64,000 nt of DNA from Lachnospiraceae bacterium (GCA_030526405.1 JAUNCZ010000001.1:104040-168039); one strand, 5' to 3'; numbered from the stretch's first letter, positions 45,725 through 55,737 are shown. The notes: generated by a model from the letters alone, not told the origin. Translations and numbers: made by a program.

Positions 45725-45877
45725 AGTCTTTGATACGTGAGCACTTTAATGTGCGCAAGAGACTGGCTGGGCAGAGGTCTGAACCCTTTTGCCTGTCAGC
45801 AGTATTTATACATATATTAATAGAAGAAACCTGTATTCAACCTGAAAAGGGAAGAACAGATTAAAAGGAGAAGTAGT

Positions 45878-46918
45878 ATGATTAAAGTAGGTATTATCGG
45901 ATCCACCGGATATGCAGGAGCTGAGCTGGTTCGTCTTCTGCTGGGACATAAAGAGGCAGAGATCGTTTGGTACGGCTCCAGAAGTTATATCGATCAGCAG
46001 TATGCAAGTGTATATCAGAACATGTTCAAATTAGTGGACTGCACCTGCAAGGATGACAATATGGATGCACTGGCTAAGGAAGCAGATGTGATCTTCACAG
46101 CTACACCACAGGGCCTGTGTGCTTCCCTTATTAATGAAGAGATTCTTGCTGACACCAAGATCATCGACCTCAGTGCAGATTTCCGACTGAAGGATGTGTC
46201 TGTGTATGAGGAGTGGTACAAGATCCAGCACAAAGCACCTCAGTATATTGATGAGGCTGTGTACGGACTCTGCGAGATCAACAGAGAGGATATTAAGAAG
46301 GCCCGCATTGTTGCAAATCCAGGCTGCTATACCACCTGTTCCATCTTAAGCTTCTACCCACTGGTTAAGGAGGGGCTGATTGATCCAAATACCATCATTG
46401 TGGATGCAAAATCAGGAACCTCAGGAGCAGGACGAGGAGCAAAAACAGACAACCTGTTCTGTGAGGTCAATGAAAATATGAAGGCCTATGGTGTTGCAAG
46501 CCACCGTCACACTCCTGAGATCGAGGAGCAGCTGGGCTATGCGGCAGGAGCACCTGTCACCATCAACTTCACACCACATCTTGTACCTATGAACAGAGGA
46601 ATTCTGGTGACAGGTTATGCATCTCTTCTGAAGGATGTGACCTGGCAGGATGTAAGAGCAGTTTATGAGAAATATTATGGCAAGGAGTATTTCATCCGTC
46701 TGCTGGATGAGGGACTCACTGCCCAGACAAAATGGGTGGAGGGAAGCAACTTCACTGATATCGGCTTCAAGATCGATCCGAGAACAAAACGCATTATTGT
46801 AATGGGAGCCCTTGACAACCTTGTAAAGGGTGCTGCAGGACAGGCAGTTCAGAATATGAACCTGCTGTTCGGACTGGATGAAAAAGAGGGTCTGAACCTG
46901 GTACCTATGTTCCCGTAA
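45878..46918 (+). CDS. argC: N-acetyl-gamma-glutamyl-phosphate reductase
   Basis: Third step of arginine synthesis, NADPH-dependent. 346 residues: Rossmann start VGIIGSTGYAGAELVRLL, catalytic Cys in NPGCYTTCSIL, then AKSGTSGAGRGAK and the C-terminal HTPEIEEQL and FTPHLVPMNRGIL segments. AAAAGGAG precedes the ATG. First gene of argCJBD. Confidence 0.97.
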   Translation: MIKVGIIGSTGYAGAELVRLLLGHKEAEIVWYGSRSYIDQQYASVYQNMFKLVDCTCKDDNMDALAKEADVIFTATPQGLCASLINEEILADTKIIDLSADFRLKDVSVYEEWYKIQHKAPQYIDEAVYGLCEINREDIKKARIVANPGCYTTCSILSFYPLVKEGLIDPNTIIVDAKSGTSGAGRGAKTDNLFCEVNENMKAYGVASHRHTPEIEEQLGYAAGAPVTINFTPHLVPMNRGILVTGYASLLKDVTWQDVRAVYEKYYGKEYFIRLLDEGLTAQTKWVEGSNFTDIGFKIDPRTKRIIVMGALDNLVKGAAGQAVQNMNLLFGLDEKEGLNLVPMFP

Positions 46919-46977
46919 CTGAAACAGAGATTTCACAATGGCATTTCCCGCAGTATTGCGGGGGGAGAGGAGTACAG

Positions 46978-48201
46978 ATGAAGAAAATTGACGGAGGCGT
47001 AACTGCAGCCATCGGATTCAAGGCAGCTGGCGGAAGCGCAGGAATTAAAAAAGCAAATACAAAGGATATGGCTCTGCTGTACAGCATCGTTCCATGTGTG
47101 GCAGCAGGAACATTTACAACAAACGTGGTGAAGGCTGCCCCTGTAAAATGGGACCAGCATATCGTATATGAGTGTGAAACTGCTCAGGCTGTTGTATGCA
47201 ACAGTGGTGTGGCAAATGCCTGCACCGGAGAAGAGGGCTATGGATACTGCAGACAGACAGCTGAGACTGCAGCGGAGGTTCTGGGTATCTCAGCAGATGC
47301 AGTGCTGGTGGCATCCACCGGTGTTATCGGAAAACAGATTCCAATTGACAAGATCAACGACGGAATTCGCATGCTGAGCCCTATGCTTTCCAACTCAAGG
47401 GAGGCAGCCAGTGTGGCAGCTCAGGCCATCATGACAACCGATACTGTTCAGAAGGAGGTGGCTGTTCAGCTGGAGATCGGCGGAAAGACAGTTACCATCG
47501 GTGGAATGTGCAAGGGATCAGGCATGATCCATCCAAACATGTGCACCATGCTCTCCTTCCTGACAACAGATGCGGATATTTCCAAGGAAATGCTGCAGAC
47601 AGCACTTTCTGCAGTGGTACAGGATACCTACAACATGGTTTCCGTAGATGGAGATACCTCCACCAATGACACTGTTCTGCTGCTGGCAAACGGACTGGCT
47701 GCCAATGCCACCATCAATGAGAAGAATGAGGATTACTATAAATTCCTGGAGGCCCTCTATGAGGTAAACCGTATTCTGGCTAAAAAGATCGCCGCAGACG
47801 GAGAGGGTGCCACAGCCCTGTTTGAGTGTCAGATCGTGAATGCGGAGAGCAAGGAGCAGGCAGTGACTCTGGCAAAATCCGTGATCACATCCAGCCTGAC
47901 AAAATCAGCAATCTTTGGTCACGATGCAAACTGGGGACGTATCCTCTGTGCCATGGGCTACTCAGGAGCACAGTTTGATCCTGAGAAGGTGGATCTTTAC
48001 TTCCAGAGTGCAGCCGGTACACTGAAGATCATCGAGAACGGTGTATCCACAGGCTACAGCGAGGAGGAGGCAACACGCATCCTTTCCGAGCCGGAGGTTA
48101 CAGCCATTGCTGACATCAAGATGGGTGAGGCAAAAGCCACCGCATGGGGCTGTGATCTGACCTATGATTATGTAAAGATCAACGCAGATTACCGTTCATA
48201 A
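46978..48201 (+). CDS. argJ: Bifunctional ornithine acetyltransferase / N-acetylglutamate synthase
   Basis: Moves acetyl from N-acetylornithine to glutamate (cyclic pathway) and may also use acetyl-CoA. 407 residues with [15 protein letters not shown] and the self-cleavage motif [16 protein letters not shown]; cleavage should occur just before the Thr, which becomes the new N-terminal nucleophile. The residue before it is Cys, where most relatives have Ala. The C-terminal half includes [17 protein letters not shown]. It lies 59 bp after argC and 26 bp before argB. Confidence 0.96.
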   Translation: MKKIDGGVTAAIGFKAAGGSAGIKKANTKDMALLYSIVPCVAAGTFTTNVVKAAPVKWDQHIVYECETAQAVVCNSGVANACTGEEGYGYCRQTAETAAEVLGISADAVLVASTGVIGKQIPIDKINDGIRMLSPMLSNSREAASVAAQAIMTTDTVQKEVAVQLEIGGKTVTIGGMCKGSGMIHPNMCTMLSFLTTDADISKEMLQTALSAVVQDTYNMVSVDGDTSTNDTVLLLANGLAANATINEKNEDYYKFLEALYEVNRILAKKIAADGEGATALFECQIVNAESKEQAVTLAKSVITSSLTKSAIFGHDANWGRILCAMGYSGAQFDPEKVDLYFQSAAGTLKIIENGVSTGYSEEEATRILSEPEVTAIADIKMGEAKATAWGCDLTYDYVKINADYRS

Positions 48202-48227
48202 GGGACAAAAAAGAGGGAGAGAGTATT

Positions 48228-49133
48228 ATGGAACAGAAATACCTTGATAAAGCAGAGGTCCTCATTGAGGCCCTGCCATATATTCAGCGATTTAACAGAA
48301 AGATCATTGTGATCAAATACGGCGGAAGTGCCATGATCGATGAGGAACTGAAGAAAAATGTGATCAAGGATGTGGTGCTTCTGAAGCTGGTAGGCTTCAA
48401 ACCCATCATCGTTCACGGAGGCGGTAAGGAGATTTCCCGCTGGGTAGGAAAGGTTGGCATGGAGCCAAGATTTGTAAATGGTCTCCGTGTAACAGATGAG
48501 GATACCATGGAAGTGGCTGAGATGGTTCTGAACAAGGTGAACAAGGAGCTGGTGAGTATGGTGCAGGCCCTTGGAATCAAGGCAGTAGGTATCAGCGGCA
48601 AGGATGGCGGACTTCTCCACGTGGAGAAAAAATACTCCAACGGGGAGGACATCGGCTATGTGGGACAGATCACAGAGGTAAATCCAAAGGTTCTCCATGA
48701 TCTGCTGGACAATGACTTCCTTCCTATCGTGTGTCCAATCGGAATGGATGACGACTATCATTCCTACAATATCAATGCAGATGATGCAGCTTCTGCCATT
48801 GCAGAGGAGATGAAGGCTGAAAAGCTGGCATTTCTTACTGATACAGAGGGTGTATTCCTGGATTTCAATGACAAGAGCAGCCTGATCTCCCAGCTGACCT
48901 GCACAGAGGCGATGGACCTTGTGAACACAGCCGGTGTATCAGGAGGAATGATCCCGAAACTGCAGAACTGTGTAAATGCCATCAAAAAGGGTGTATCAAG
49001 GGTACATATCCTGGACGGCCGCATTCCCCACTGTCTGCTTCTGGAGATCTTTACAAATAAGGGAATCGGTACAGCAATCCTGAAAGATGATGAGGAGAAA
49101 TACAGCGATGGAAAAGACAACAAATTTAATTAA
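48228..49133 (+). CDS. argB: Acetylglutamate kinase
   Basis: Second step of arginine synthesis. 301 residues of the amino-acid kinase fold: [28 protein letters not shown], the [15 protein letters not shown] segment and [15 protein letters not shown]. The N-terminal helix before the kinase core suggests the hexameric, arginine-inhibited type, though that needs structural comparison. It overlaps argD by 26 bp. Confidence 0.96.
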   Translation: MEQKYLDKAEVLIEALPYIQRFNRKIIVIKYGGSAMIDEELKKNVIKDVVLLKLVGFKPIIVHGGGKEISRWVGKVGMEPRFVNGLRVTDEDTMEVAEMVLNKVNKELVSMVQALGIKAVGISGKDGGLLHVEKKYSNGEDIGYVGQITEVNPKVLHDLLDNDFLPIVCPIGMDDDYHSYNINADDAASAIAEEMKAEKLAFLTDTEGVFLDFNDKSSLISQLTCTEAMDLVNTAGVSGGMIPKLQNCVNAIKKGVSRVHILDGRIPHCLLLEIFTNKGIGTAILKDDEEKYSDGKDNKFN

Positions 49134-50301
49134 TCTTACAGAGGAGAATGTTCTCCATACCTATAACCGTTTCCAGATCTGTCTTGAGAAGGGGCAGGGA
49201 ACACATCTGTATGATACAGATGGAAAAGAGTATCTTGATTTTGCAGCAGGTATTGCGGTATTTGCCCTGGGCTATGGCAATGAGGAGTTTAACGCTGCTC
49301 TGAAGGACCAGGTGGACCAGCTGATCCATACTTCCAACCTGTTTTACAATGTACCCCTTGGACAGGCTGCCCAGAAGATCACAAAGGCATCCGGAATGGA
49401 GAAGGTGTTCTTTACCAACAGTGGTACAGAGGCCATTGAGGGTGCCATCAAGGTTGCAAGAAAATATGCTTATCTGAAGGATGGTAACACCGATCATGAG
49501 ATCATTGCCATGAATCATTCCTTCCACGGAAGAAGCCTTGGAGCTCTCTCTGTTACAGGAAATACCCATTATCAGGATCCTTTCAAACCACTGATCGGTG
49601 GAATTAAGTTTGCTGATTTCAATGATCTGGACAGCGTAAAGAGCCAGATCACTGACAAGACCTGTGCCATTATCATGGAGACCATTCAGGGAGAGGGCGG
49701 AATCTATCCGGCCACAGAGGAATTCCTGAAGGGAGTAAGAGCTCTCTGTGATGAGCATGATATCCTTCTGATCCTGGATGAGATCCAGTGTGGAATGGGA
49801 AGAAGCGGTTACATGTTTGCATGGCAGAAATACGGTGTGGAGCCGGATGTGATGACAGTTGCCAAAGCCCTGGGCTGCGGTGCGCCGGTGGGAGCATTTG
49901 TCCTGAATAAGAAAACTGCTGAGAATTCCCTGGTACCTGGAGATCATGGAACCACTTATGGTGGAAATCCTCTGGCCTGCAGAGCGGTATGCACCGTCTT
50001 TGATCTCTATGAGAAGCTGAACCTTGTGGAGCATGTACAGCAGATCGCACCATACCTGGAGAAGAAGCTGGATGAGCTGGTGGCTGATTACGACTGCCTT
50101 GTTTCCCGTCGTGGACAGGGTCTGATGCAGGGCATTGTTGTTAAGGACCGCAAGCCAGGTGAGATCATCACAAAGGCCATTGAGAATGGTCTTCTGATCA
50201 TCAGCGCAGGCAGTGATGTGCTTCGTTTTGTTCCTCCTCTTGTTATTACTGAGAAGGATGTGGATGAAATGATTGAAAAATTAAGAAAAAGTCTTAATTA
50301 A
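49108..50301 (+). CDS. argD: Acetylornithine aminotransferase
   Basis: PLP enzyme for the fourth step. 397 residues with [32 protein letters not shown], the cofactor Asp in [14 protein letters not shown] and the PLP Lys in [18 protein letters not shown] 49108 has GAGGAG about 9 bp upstream; ATG 49087 further inside argB lacks a site. The argF (ornithine transcarbamylase) gene that often ends such a cluster is not here. No terminator is evident before the glucokinase gene. Confidence 0.95.
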   Translation: MEKTTNLINLTEENVLHTYNRFQICLEKGQGTHLYDTDGKEYLDFAAGIAVFALGYGNEEFNAALKDQVDQLIHTSNLFYNVPLGQAAQKITKASGMEKVFFTNSGTEAIEGAIKVARKYAYLKDGNTDHEIIAMNHSFHGRSLGALSVTGNTHYQDPFKPLIGGIKFADFNDLDSVKSQITDKTCAIIMETIQGEGGIYPATEEFLKGVRALCDEHDILLILDEIQCGMGRSGYMFAWQKYGVEPDVMTVAKALGCGAPVGAFVLNKKTAENSLVPGDHGTTYGGNPLACRAVCTVFDLYEKLNLVEHVQQIAPYLEKKLDELVADYDCLVSRRGQGLMQGIVVKDRKPGEIITKAIENGLLIISAGSDVLRFVPPLVITEKDVDEMIEKLRKSLN

Positions 50302-50326
50302 TCATAGAAACTGTAGTTAATTTGTG

Positions 50327-50332
50327 TATAAT
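50327..50332 (+). promoter_or_regulatory. Possible glk -10 element
   Basis: A perfect TATAAT 25 bp after the argD stop; no good -35 found. Suggests that glk has its own start. Confidence 0.4.
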
Positions 50333-50431
50333 AAAGGTTGACGGCTGACATTTTCTCTGTTTCGGGTCTGACAGGATCTGGGGATGGGAGAAGAACAGCC
50401 GGAAACCTTTTTTTTGACAGGAGAGAAATAT

Positions 50432-51391
50432 ATGAGCAGCAAAGTTTATATTGGTGTTGATATCGGTGGAATGACCGTAAAGTTCGGTGTTTTTGAGGGA
50501 GAGAAGATCCTGAAACAGTGGGCAATCCCAACAAGAGTGAAAGAGCAGAAGATTGCAGAGGACATTGCAGAGGCAATCAAGGATGCCTGCAAGGAGCTGG
50601 AGATTCCTGAGGAGAATATCCTGGGTGTGGGAATAGGTGTTCCGGGAAACACAAGACCGGATGGATTTGTATACAATGCCAGCAACATTGGCTGGAAGGA
50701 CTATGATCTTGGAGCAGAGATCAAGAACTGCCTGAATGTTCCCATCGCAGTGGGAAATGATGCAAACCTGGCAGCTCTGGCTGAGTACTGGGTTGGTGCA
50801 GGAAAGGAATACAACAGCTTTGTTATGCTGACCATCGGTACAGGACTGGGCGGTGGAATCATCAATGAGGGCCGCATCGTAAACGGAATGATGGGTTCCG
50901 GCGGTGAGGTTGGACATATTCCTGTTAATCCTCAGGAGACCCGTGTCTGCGGCTGCGGTAACTGCGGCTGTCTGGAGCAGTACACAACTGCAACAGCCAT
51001 CATGCGCATGGCAAGAGAGGCTATTGAGGCAGGAGAAGCAACCTCTATTGAGAGCAAAACTCCTACAGCAAAGGATGTACTGGATGCTGCCAAGGCAGGG
51101 GATGCAATGGCTCTTAAAGTGATGGATACCTTCGCTGACCGTATGGGACAGGGCATGGCCATCATTGCCAGTGTTATGAATCCGGAGGCATTTCTTCTTG
51201 GCGGAGGCGTTTCCAAAGCAGGAGATTATCTGCTGGATCTGATTCGCCCATACTACAACAAATACCTGTTTAAGGGCTGTGTAGGCGCTGACTTCAGAAT
51301 TGCAGTTCTGGAGAATGATGCCGGCATCATCGGTGCTGCAAAGCTTGCTATGGATGCTTTCCCTGAGGGATGGGACAGTGTAGCTGAATAA
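50432..51391 (+). CDS. glk: ROK family glucokinase
   Basis: Phosphorylates glucose. 319 residues: ATP site GVDIGGMTVKFGVF (the usual Thr after DIGG is Met), catalytic Asp in VGNDANLAALAEYW, TIGTGLGGGIINEGRIVNG, the His and cysteine zinc site GEVGHIPVNP / CGCGNCGCLEQY, and LLGGGVSKAGDYLL. No DNA-binding domain, so it is an enzyme rather than a ROK repressor. ATG 50432 follows CAGGAGAG. A terminator follows. Confidence 0.94.
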   Translation: MSSKVYIGVDIGGMTVKFGVFEGEKILKQWAIPTRVKEQKIAEDIAEAIKDACKELEIPEENILGVGIGVPGNTRPDGFVYNASNIGWKDYDLGAEIKNCLNVPIAVGNDANLAALAEYWVGAGKEYNSFVMLTIGTGLGGGIINEGRIVNGMMGSGGEVGHIPVNPQETRVCGCGNCGCLEQYTTATAIMRMAREAIEAGEATSIESKTPTAKDVLDAAKAGDAMALKVMDTFADRMGQGMAIIASVMNPEAFLLGGGVSKAGDYLLDLIRPYYNKYLFKGCVGADFRIAVLENDAGIIGAAKLAMDAFPEGWDSVAE

Positions 51392-51414
51392 GGAACCGGA
51401 TAGAGTGATACAAA

Positions 51415-51446
51415 GGGGCTGTCGCAACATGCGGCAGCTCCTTTTT
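51415..51446 (+). terminator. Intrinsic terminator of glk
   Basis: GGGGCTGTCGC and GCGGCAGCTCC stem with wobble pairs, AACAT loop, then five T residues. The dispersed repeat starts directly at the end of the T-run. Confidence 0.85.
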
Positions 51447-51538
51447 ATGCGGGCAACGAGCCAAAGTCCGTGCTTGCACGACACCCTGGCGACTGCCGCG
51501 ATAACCTGAGAGCCGGGCGAAGCGTGTTTCTCATAGTT
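51447..51538 (+). repeat. Dispersed structured repeat, copy 2 (divergent)
   Basis: Same unit as at 15149 and 59605: the 52-nt core differs from the 59.6-kb copies at two positions, and the 3' part ends in the shared GTTTCTCATAGTT. The base changes weaken the central hairpin, which suggests an older copy. Confidence 0.82.
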
Positions 51539-51576
51539 GGGTGTGCAGCCACTTTACACCTGTGATGTTCTTTTTC

Positions 51577-51605
51577 TTGTAAAGCTGTTAAAAATATTTT
51601 ACAAT
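51577..51605 (+). promoter_or_regulatory. Predicted promoter of comEA-like gene
   Basis: TTGTAA (51577-51582), 17-bp spacer, TACAAT (51600-51605), about 100 bp ahead of the lipoprotein start. Confidence 0.55.
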
Positions 51606-51707
51606 ATTGTTGAATTCGTGTTATCAGGGGACCTGCATGGGAAAACAGATACAGGACTGCGGCTGTCGGAAGCTGTCATTGTGTCAGAAAGAGCAGGTGA
51701 GAGAAAC

Positions 51708-52451
51708 ATGAAGAAAAAAATATGGTATGTGATGTTGCCGTTACTGATGCTGCTGACCGGCTGTTCCGGAAAGGGTGCTGAAAAGTACAGCATGCATTTT
51801 CAGGAGACGGAGTCGGGGAGCAGCTCTGTGCAGGAGCAGGAACCGATGCTGTCTGATTCGGTTGCCGCTTCCTTCCGGGAGAATCTGGATGAGATCTCTG
51901 ATGAGAAAGAAGCAGAGAAGGATCCGGGGGCTGAGAGGGAGACCGCCGGGGAGGACAGCCAGGCCCGGAGAAGTCTGTATGTGGACGTTTCCGGGGAGGT
52001 GCTGCAGCCTGGGGTATATGAGCTGTCTGAGGGAGACAGAGTCTTTCATGCAATCCGTGCTGCAGGAGGCTTCACGGAGCAGGCAGAGACCCGAAGTCTG
52101 AATCAGGCGGAGCTTCTCTGGGATGGGGAAAAGATTATCGTGTATTCCAGGGAAGAGGCTCAGCAGAAGGGCGGCTGGATACAGCTTTCAGAATCCGGCA
52201 CAGAGCAGAAGGGCAGCGGAAGTCAGAGGACAGGAGACGGAGCCGTCTCCCCGGGGGATGGACGAATCAATCTGAACCGTGCAGACAAGGAGGAGCTGAT
52301 GACTCTTCCCGGTGTGGGAGAATCCAGGGCAGAGGCCATCCTGTCTTACCGTGAGACCCAGGGAGCATTTTCCAGTATTGAGGAGATTATGCAGATTCCG
52401 GGGATCAAGGAGAAACTGTTTGAACAGATACGGGATAAGATAACGATCTGA
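51708..52451 (+). CDS. comEA: ComEA-like DNA-binding protein with lipoprotein signal
   Basis: 247 residues. The N-terminus is a lipoprotein signal, MKKKIWYVMLPLLMLLTGCS, with lipobox LTGC. A long acidic, low-complexity segment (~25-85) leads to an SLBB domain (LYVDVSGEVLQPGVYELSEG, ~88-150) and two C-terminal helix-hairpin-helix motifs (INLNRADKEELMTLPGVGES, then EIMQIPGIKEKLFEQI). ComEA binds double-stranded DNA for uptake; Bacillus ComEA has a transmembrane anchor, whereas here lipid anchoring is predicted. ATG 51708 follows CAGGTGAGAG. Confidence 0.88.
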   Translation: MKKKIWYVMLPLLMLLTGCSGKGAEKYSMHFQETESGSSSVQEQEPMLSDSVAASFRENLDEISDEKEAEKDPGAERETAGEDSQARRSLYVDVSGEVLQPGVYELSEGDRVFHAIRAAGGFTEQAETRSLNQAELLWDGEKIIVYSREEAQQKGGWIQLSESGTEQKGSGSQRTGDGAVSPGDGRINLNRADKEELMTLPGVGESRAEAILSYRETQGAFSSIEEIMQIPGIKEKLFEQIRDKITI

Positions 52452-52492
52452 TACCTGTGGGATTGTAATACAGAAACAGAAGGGGGAAAACC

Positions 52493-53182
52493 ATGGCGAA
52501 AAAAGTGCTGGTAGTAGACGATGAAAAACTGATTGTGAAGGGTCTTCGCTTTTCGCTGGAGCAGGAAAGCATGGAGGTGGACTGTGCCTATGATGGTGAG
52601 ACTGCATTGAATATGATCAGAGAACGGGAATATGACATGGTGCTTCTGGATATCATGCTTCCGAAAATGAATGGTCTGGAGGTATGTCAGCAGGTCCGTG
52701 AGTTTTCCTCCGTTCCCATTATCATGCTGACTGCCAAGGGGGATGATATGGATAAGATCCTGGGACTGGAATACGGGGCAGATGATTATATCACAAAGCC
52801 CTTCAATATTCTGGAGGTGAAGGCCCGCATTAAGGCAATTATCAGAAGAACTCAGAAGCAGCAGACCGTTGCGGAGAAGAGCAAGGTGGTGGAGATCGGC
52901 AATCTGAAGCTGAATTCCGAGAGCAGAAGGGTGTTCATCGGAAGCAGAGAGGTTAATCTCACTGCAAAGGAATTTGATGTGCTGGAGCTTCTGGCCTTTA
53001 ATCCCAACAAGGTTTACAGCAGAGAGAACCTGCTGAACATTGTATGGGGATATGAATATCCCGGGGATGTACGTACGGTGGATGTACATATCAGAAGACT
53101 CAGAGAAAAGATCGAGGAGAATCCCAGTGACCCTAAGTTTGTACATACAAAATGGGGTGTGGGATACTATTTCCAGGGATAA
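52493..53182 (+). CDS. OmpR-family response regulator (VicR/PhoP-like)
   Basis: 229 residues: a receiver domain with phospho-acceptor D53 (MVLLDIMLPKMNG) and K102 (DDYITKPFN), then a winged-helix domain (~130-229) with LTAKEFDVLELLAFNPNKVYS and VDVHIRRLREKIEENP. Sequence is close to the VicR/WalR-PhoP group. 17 bp before the kinase gene, which should be its partner. It follows the ComEA-like gene by 41 bp and may be read together with it. Confidence 0.92.
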   Translation: MAKKVLVVDDEKLIVKGLRFSLEQESMEVDCAYDGETALNMIREREYDMVLLDIMLPKMNGLEVCQQVREFSSVPIIMLTAKGDDMDKILGLEYGADDYITKPFNILEVKARIKAIIRRTQKQQTVAEKSKVVEIGNLKLNSESRRVFIGSREVNLTAKEFDVLELLAFNPNKVYSRENLLNIVWGYEYPGDVRTVDVHIRRLREKIEENPSDPKFVHTKWGVGYYFQG

Positions 53183-53199
53183 GAATCAGGGTTTGAACT

Positions 53200-54630
53200 A
53201 TGAGAGAAAAAAGTAAATTTTTCAGGAGTCTCCGCTTCTGCATCATGGTGATCATGACCTTTATGAGCATTACAGCCGCAGTGGTGGTGGAAACCACCAT
53301 TGTCCGCAGCTATGAGGACAGAGCAGTCAGTCAGAGAAGCATCATCGTTAAAAATCAGAGTGACATGATCTGCAATCAGTTGGCCAGGGAAGGGTACATG
53401 GAAAATCAGCAGAATGAGGTGATCGACAGCCAGATCAGGATGCTTACCAGCATGTATGGAGGACGTATCCTCCTTGTGGATAAGAATTACAGGATCATTC
53501 GTGACAGCTACGATCTGGATCGGGGAAATTATCTGATCTCCAGAGAGGTAATCCAGTGTTTCCGGGGAAATGAGACCAGTCAGTACGACAGAAAGAACCA
53601 GTACATCGAGATGACGGTGGCCATATCTGACCCGGAATCAGAGAATAAGGATATCATCGGTGTGATGCTGATCAGTGTTTCCACGGTGGAGATCAACAAC
53701 AGCCGTCAGGTCCTGGAGCAGAAGGGGATGCTGATCCTTGTGATCACAGTGCTTCTGATCCTGATCTTCGGATTTATTCTTTCCGGAATTCTTGTGAATC
53801 CCTTTGAGAAGATCACCAGCTCTCTGGAGGATATGACAGATGGCTATCTGGATGAGAGACTTTCTGTTAACGATTACCTGGAGACGGAACTGATTTCCGA
53901 TGCTTTTAATGATGTGTTGGACAGGATCAGGATTCTGGACGAATCAAGGCAGGAATTTGTATCCAATGTGTCCCATGAGCTGAAAACACCCCTTGCATCC
54001 ATGAAGGTGCTGGCGGATGTTCTGAATATGCAGGAAGATGTTCCGGTGGAGCAGTACCGGGAATTTATGCAGGATATTTCCCAGGAGATTGACCGTGAGA
54101 ATTCTATTATCACAGATCTGCTTTCTCTGGTGAAGATGGATAAGAAGGCCCAGGATCTGAACATTGATACCGTCAATATCAATGAGATGCTGTTTCTGGT
54201 GCTGAAGCGCCTGAACCCCATTGCAGCAAAGGCAAATGTGGAGCTGATCCTTGATACCTTCCGCCCCATCAACGCAGAGGTGGATCAGACAAAGCTGACC
54301 CTGGCATTTTCCAATCTGGTGGAAAATGCCATCAAATACAACAAACCTGAGGGGGGCTGGGTGCGCATCTCCCTGAATGAGGACAGCAAATACTTCTATG
54401 TTACGGTGGCAGATTCCGGAATCGGTATTCCGGAGGAGGCTCAGAACCATATTTTTGAGCGGTTTTACAGGGTGGATAAGAGCCATTCCAGGGAAATTGG
54501 AGGAACCGGTCTTGGACTGGCCATCACCAGAAGTGCCATTGTTATGCATCGTGGAGCCATCAAGGTCCACAGTACAGATGGAGAGGGAACCACATTTTCA
54601 GTGCGTATTCCCCTTCTGTACAATGTATAG
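53200..54630 (+). CDS. Membrane sensor histidine kinase, partner of the upstream regulator
   Basis: 476 residues: transmembrane helix ~12-32, an extracytoplasmic sensor segment (~33-178), a second helix ~179-199 (LILVITVLLILIFGFILSGI), HAMP, the phospho-acceptor His at about 258 in FVSNVSHELKTPLASMKVL, and an ATPase domain with SNLVENAIKYN, VADSGIGIPEE, FERFYRVDKSHS and GGTGLGLAI. No PAS domain is evident between HAMP and HisKA, unlike classical VicK/WalK. The signal is unknown. Confidence 0.92.
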   Translation: MREKSKFFRSLRFCIMVIMTFMSITAAVVVETTIVRSYEDRAVSQRSIIVKNQSDMICNQLAREGYMENQQNEVIDSQIRMLTSMYGGRILLVDKNYRIIRDSYDLDRGNYLISREVIQCFRGNETSQYDRKNQYIEMTVAISDPESENKDIIGVMLISVSTVEINNSRQVLEQKGMLILVITVLLILIFGFILSGILVNPFEKITSSLEDMTDGYLDERLSVNDYLETELISDAFNDVLDRIRILDESRQEFVSNVSHELKTPLASMKVLADVLNMQEDVPVEQYREFMQDISQEIDRENSIITDLLSLVKMDKKAQDLNIDTVNINEMLFLVLKRLNPIAAKANVELILDTFRPINAEVDQTKLTLAFSNLVENAIKYNKPEGGWVRISLNEDSKYFYVTVADSGIGIPEEAQNHIFERFYRVDKSHSREIGGTGLGLAITRSAIVMHRGAIKVHSTDGEGTTFSVRIPLLYNV

Positions 54631-54645
54631 GAGGAGTTTGCAGCT

Positions 54646-55662
54646 ATGAAGAAAATACTGATATGGATCTTCTGCGGGATTCTTCTGCTGGTCGGGGTCG
54701 GCTGTGCAGGTTTTCACTTTATCCTGAATCAGGAAGCAGAGGAGGGAATGCATCTGTATTACCTGAGTCAGGAGGAGGATCAGCTGATCCAGCAGCATCA
54801 CAAGGTGACAGAAACGGAGTCAAATGCCCTGATCACAGAGCTGTATGCCCTTCAGTGCTCTCTTCCGGAGCGGAATAAAAAGGAACTGAAGCTGCTGCTT
54901 CCGGAGAATGTGGTGCTGCTGGGCTTTTCCCGGCACGATACACTGCTGACTCTGGATTTCTCCGGGGAATACAGGGAAATGTCGGCGGAAAGGGAGATTC
55001 TTGTGCGGGCCGGAATGGTGCGGCTCTTTACCCAGGTTTCCGGGGTGAAGCGGGTACAGTTTCAGGTGGAGGGAGAACCTCTCACCAATGAAGAGGGCGT
55101 AGAACTTGGCAGTATGACAGCCGGTCGCTTTGTGGAGAATTCCGGAAAGGAAATCAACAGCTATCTGATGACGGACATGACTCTGTATTTTGCAGATTCT
55201 TCAGGAACCAGGCTTGTGCCGGAGGAGAGAAGTGTCTACTATAACAGTAATGTTCCACTGGAGAAGGTGGTGGTGGAGCAGCTGGCAAAGGGGCCCAGGG
55301 AAAGCGGACATGAGCCTGTGCTTCCTTCTGAGATCAATATTCTCAGTGTGACGATTCAGGATAAGATCTGCTATGTGAATCTGGATGACAGCTTTACCAA
55401 CCTGATGGAGATATCCGCAGGTAAGCTGAAGCCGGAACTGGCGGTGTACTCCCTTGTAAATACCCTGACCCGTGTATGTCAGGTCAGCAAGATTCAGATT
55501 TCTGTCAATGGAAAAACCAATGTTCAGATTGGAGATATGGAGCTGAATACTCTGTTCAGCCAGAACCCTGATCTGCTTCTGGAGGAGACGGAGTCTGTTC
55601 CTGAAGAAGTTTCCCAGGAGACTGAGCCCCCAGAGCTGTCCGCTGAGGGGGAAGTAGAATAA
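54646..55662 (+). CDS. Double GerMN-domain lipoprotein
   Basis: 338 residues. The N-terminus reads as a lipoprotein signal (IWIFCGILLLVGVGCAG). Two GerMN domains follow: ~55-155 (LKLLLPENVVLLGFSRHDTL and ITELYALQ region) and ~175-300 (VVVEQLAKGPRESGHEPVLP, ICYVNLDDSFTN). The tail is acidic. GerMN domains occur in Bacillus GerM, a sporulation protein, and in LpqB, which works with a two-component kinase in Mycobacterium. Being 15 bp after the kinase gene, it may be an accessory to that sensor; this is inference. Confidence 0.85.
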   Translation: MKKILIWIFCGILLLVGVGCAGFHFILNQEAEEGMHLYYLSQEEDQLIQQHHKVTETESNALITELYALQCSLPERNKKELKLLLPENVVLLGFSRHDTLLTLDFSGEYREMSAEREILVRAGMVRLFTQVSGVKRVQFQVEGEPLTNEEGVELGSMTAGRFVENSGKEINSYLMTDMTLYFADSSGTRLVPEERSVYYNSNVPLEKVVVEQLAKGPRESGHEPVLPSEINILSVTIQDKICYVNLDDSFTNLMEISAGKLKPELAVYSLVNTLTRVCQVSKIQISVNGKTNVQIGDMELNTLFSQNPDLLLEETESVPEEVSQETEPPELSAEGEVE

Positions 55663-55670
55663 CTGGATAT

Positions 55671-55718
55671 AAGTGCTGTTGCGGGATCGGCTTTTGCTGA
55701 ACCGGCAGCACTTATTCT
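55671..55718 (+). other. Hairpin between GerMN gene and comEC
   Basis: AAGTGCTG pairs with CAGCACTT around an inner CGG/CCG; followed by ATTCTCTTT, a poor T-run. It may be a weak terminator or attenuator ahead of comEC. Confidence 0.45.
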
Positions 55719-55737
55719 CTTTAAAGGAAAAACGAAT

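Noticed and set aside
45725..45877. T-box or other riboswitch before argC
   Set aside because: No T-box sequence and no terminator/antiterminator pair was found in the leader.
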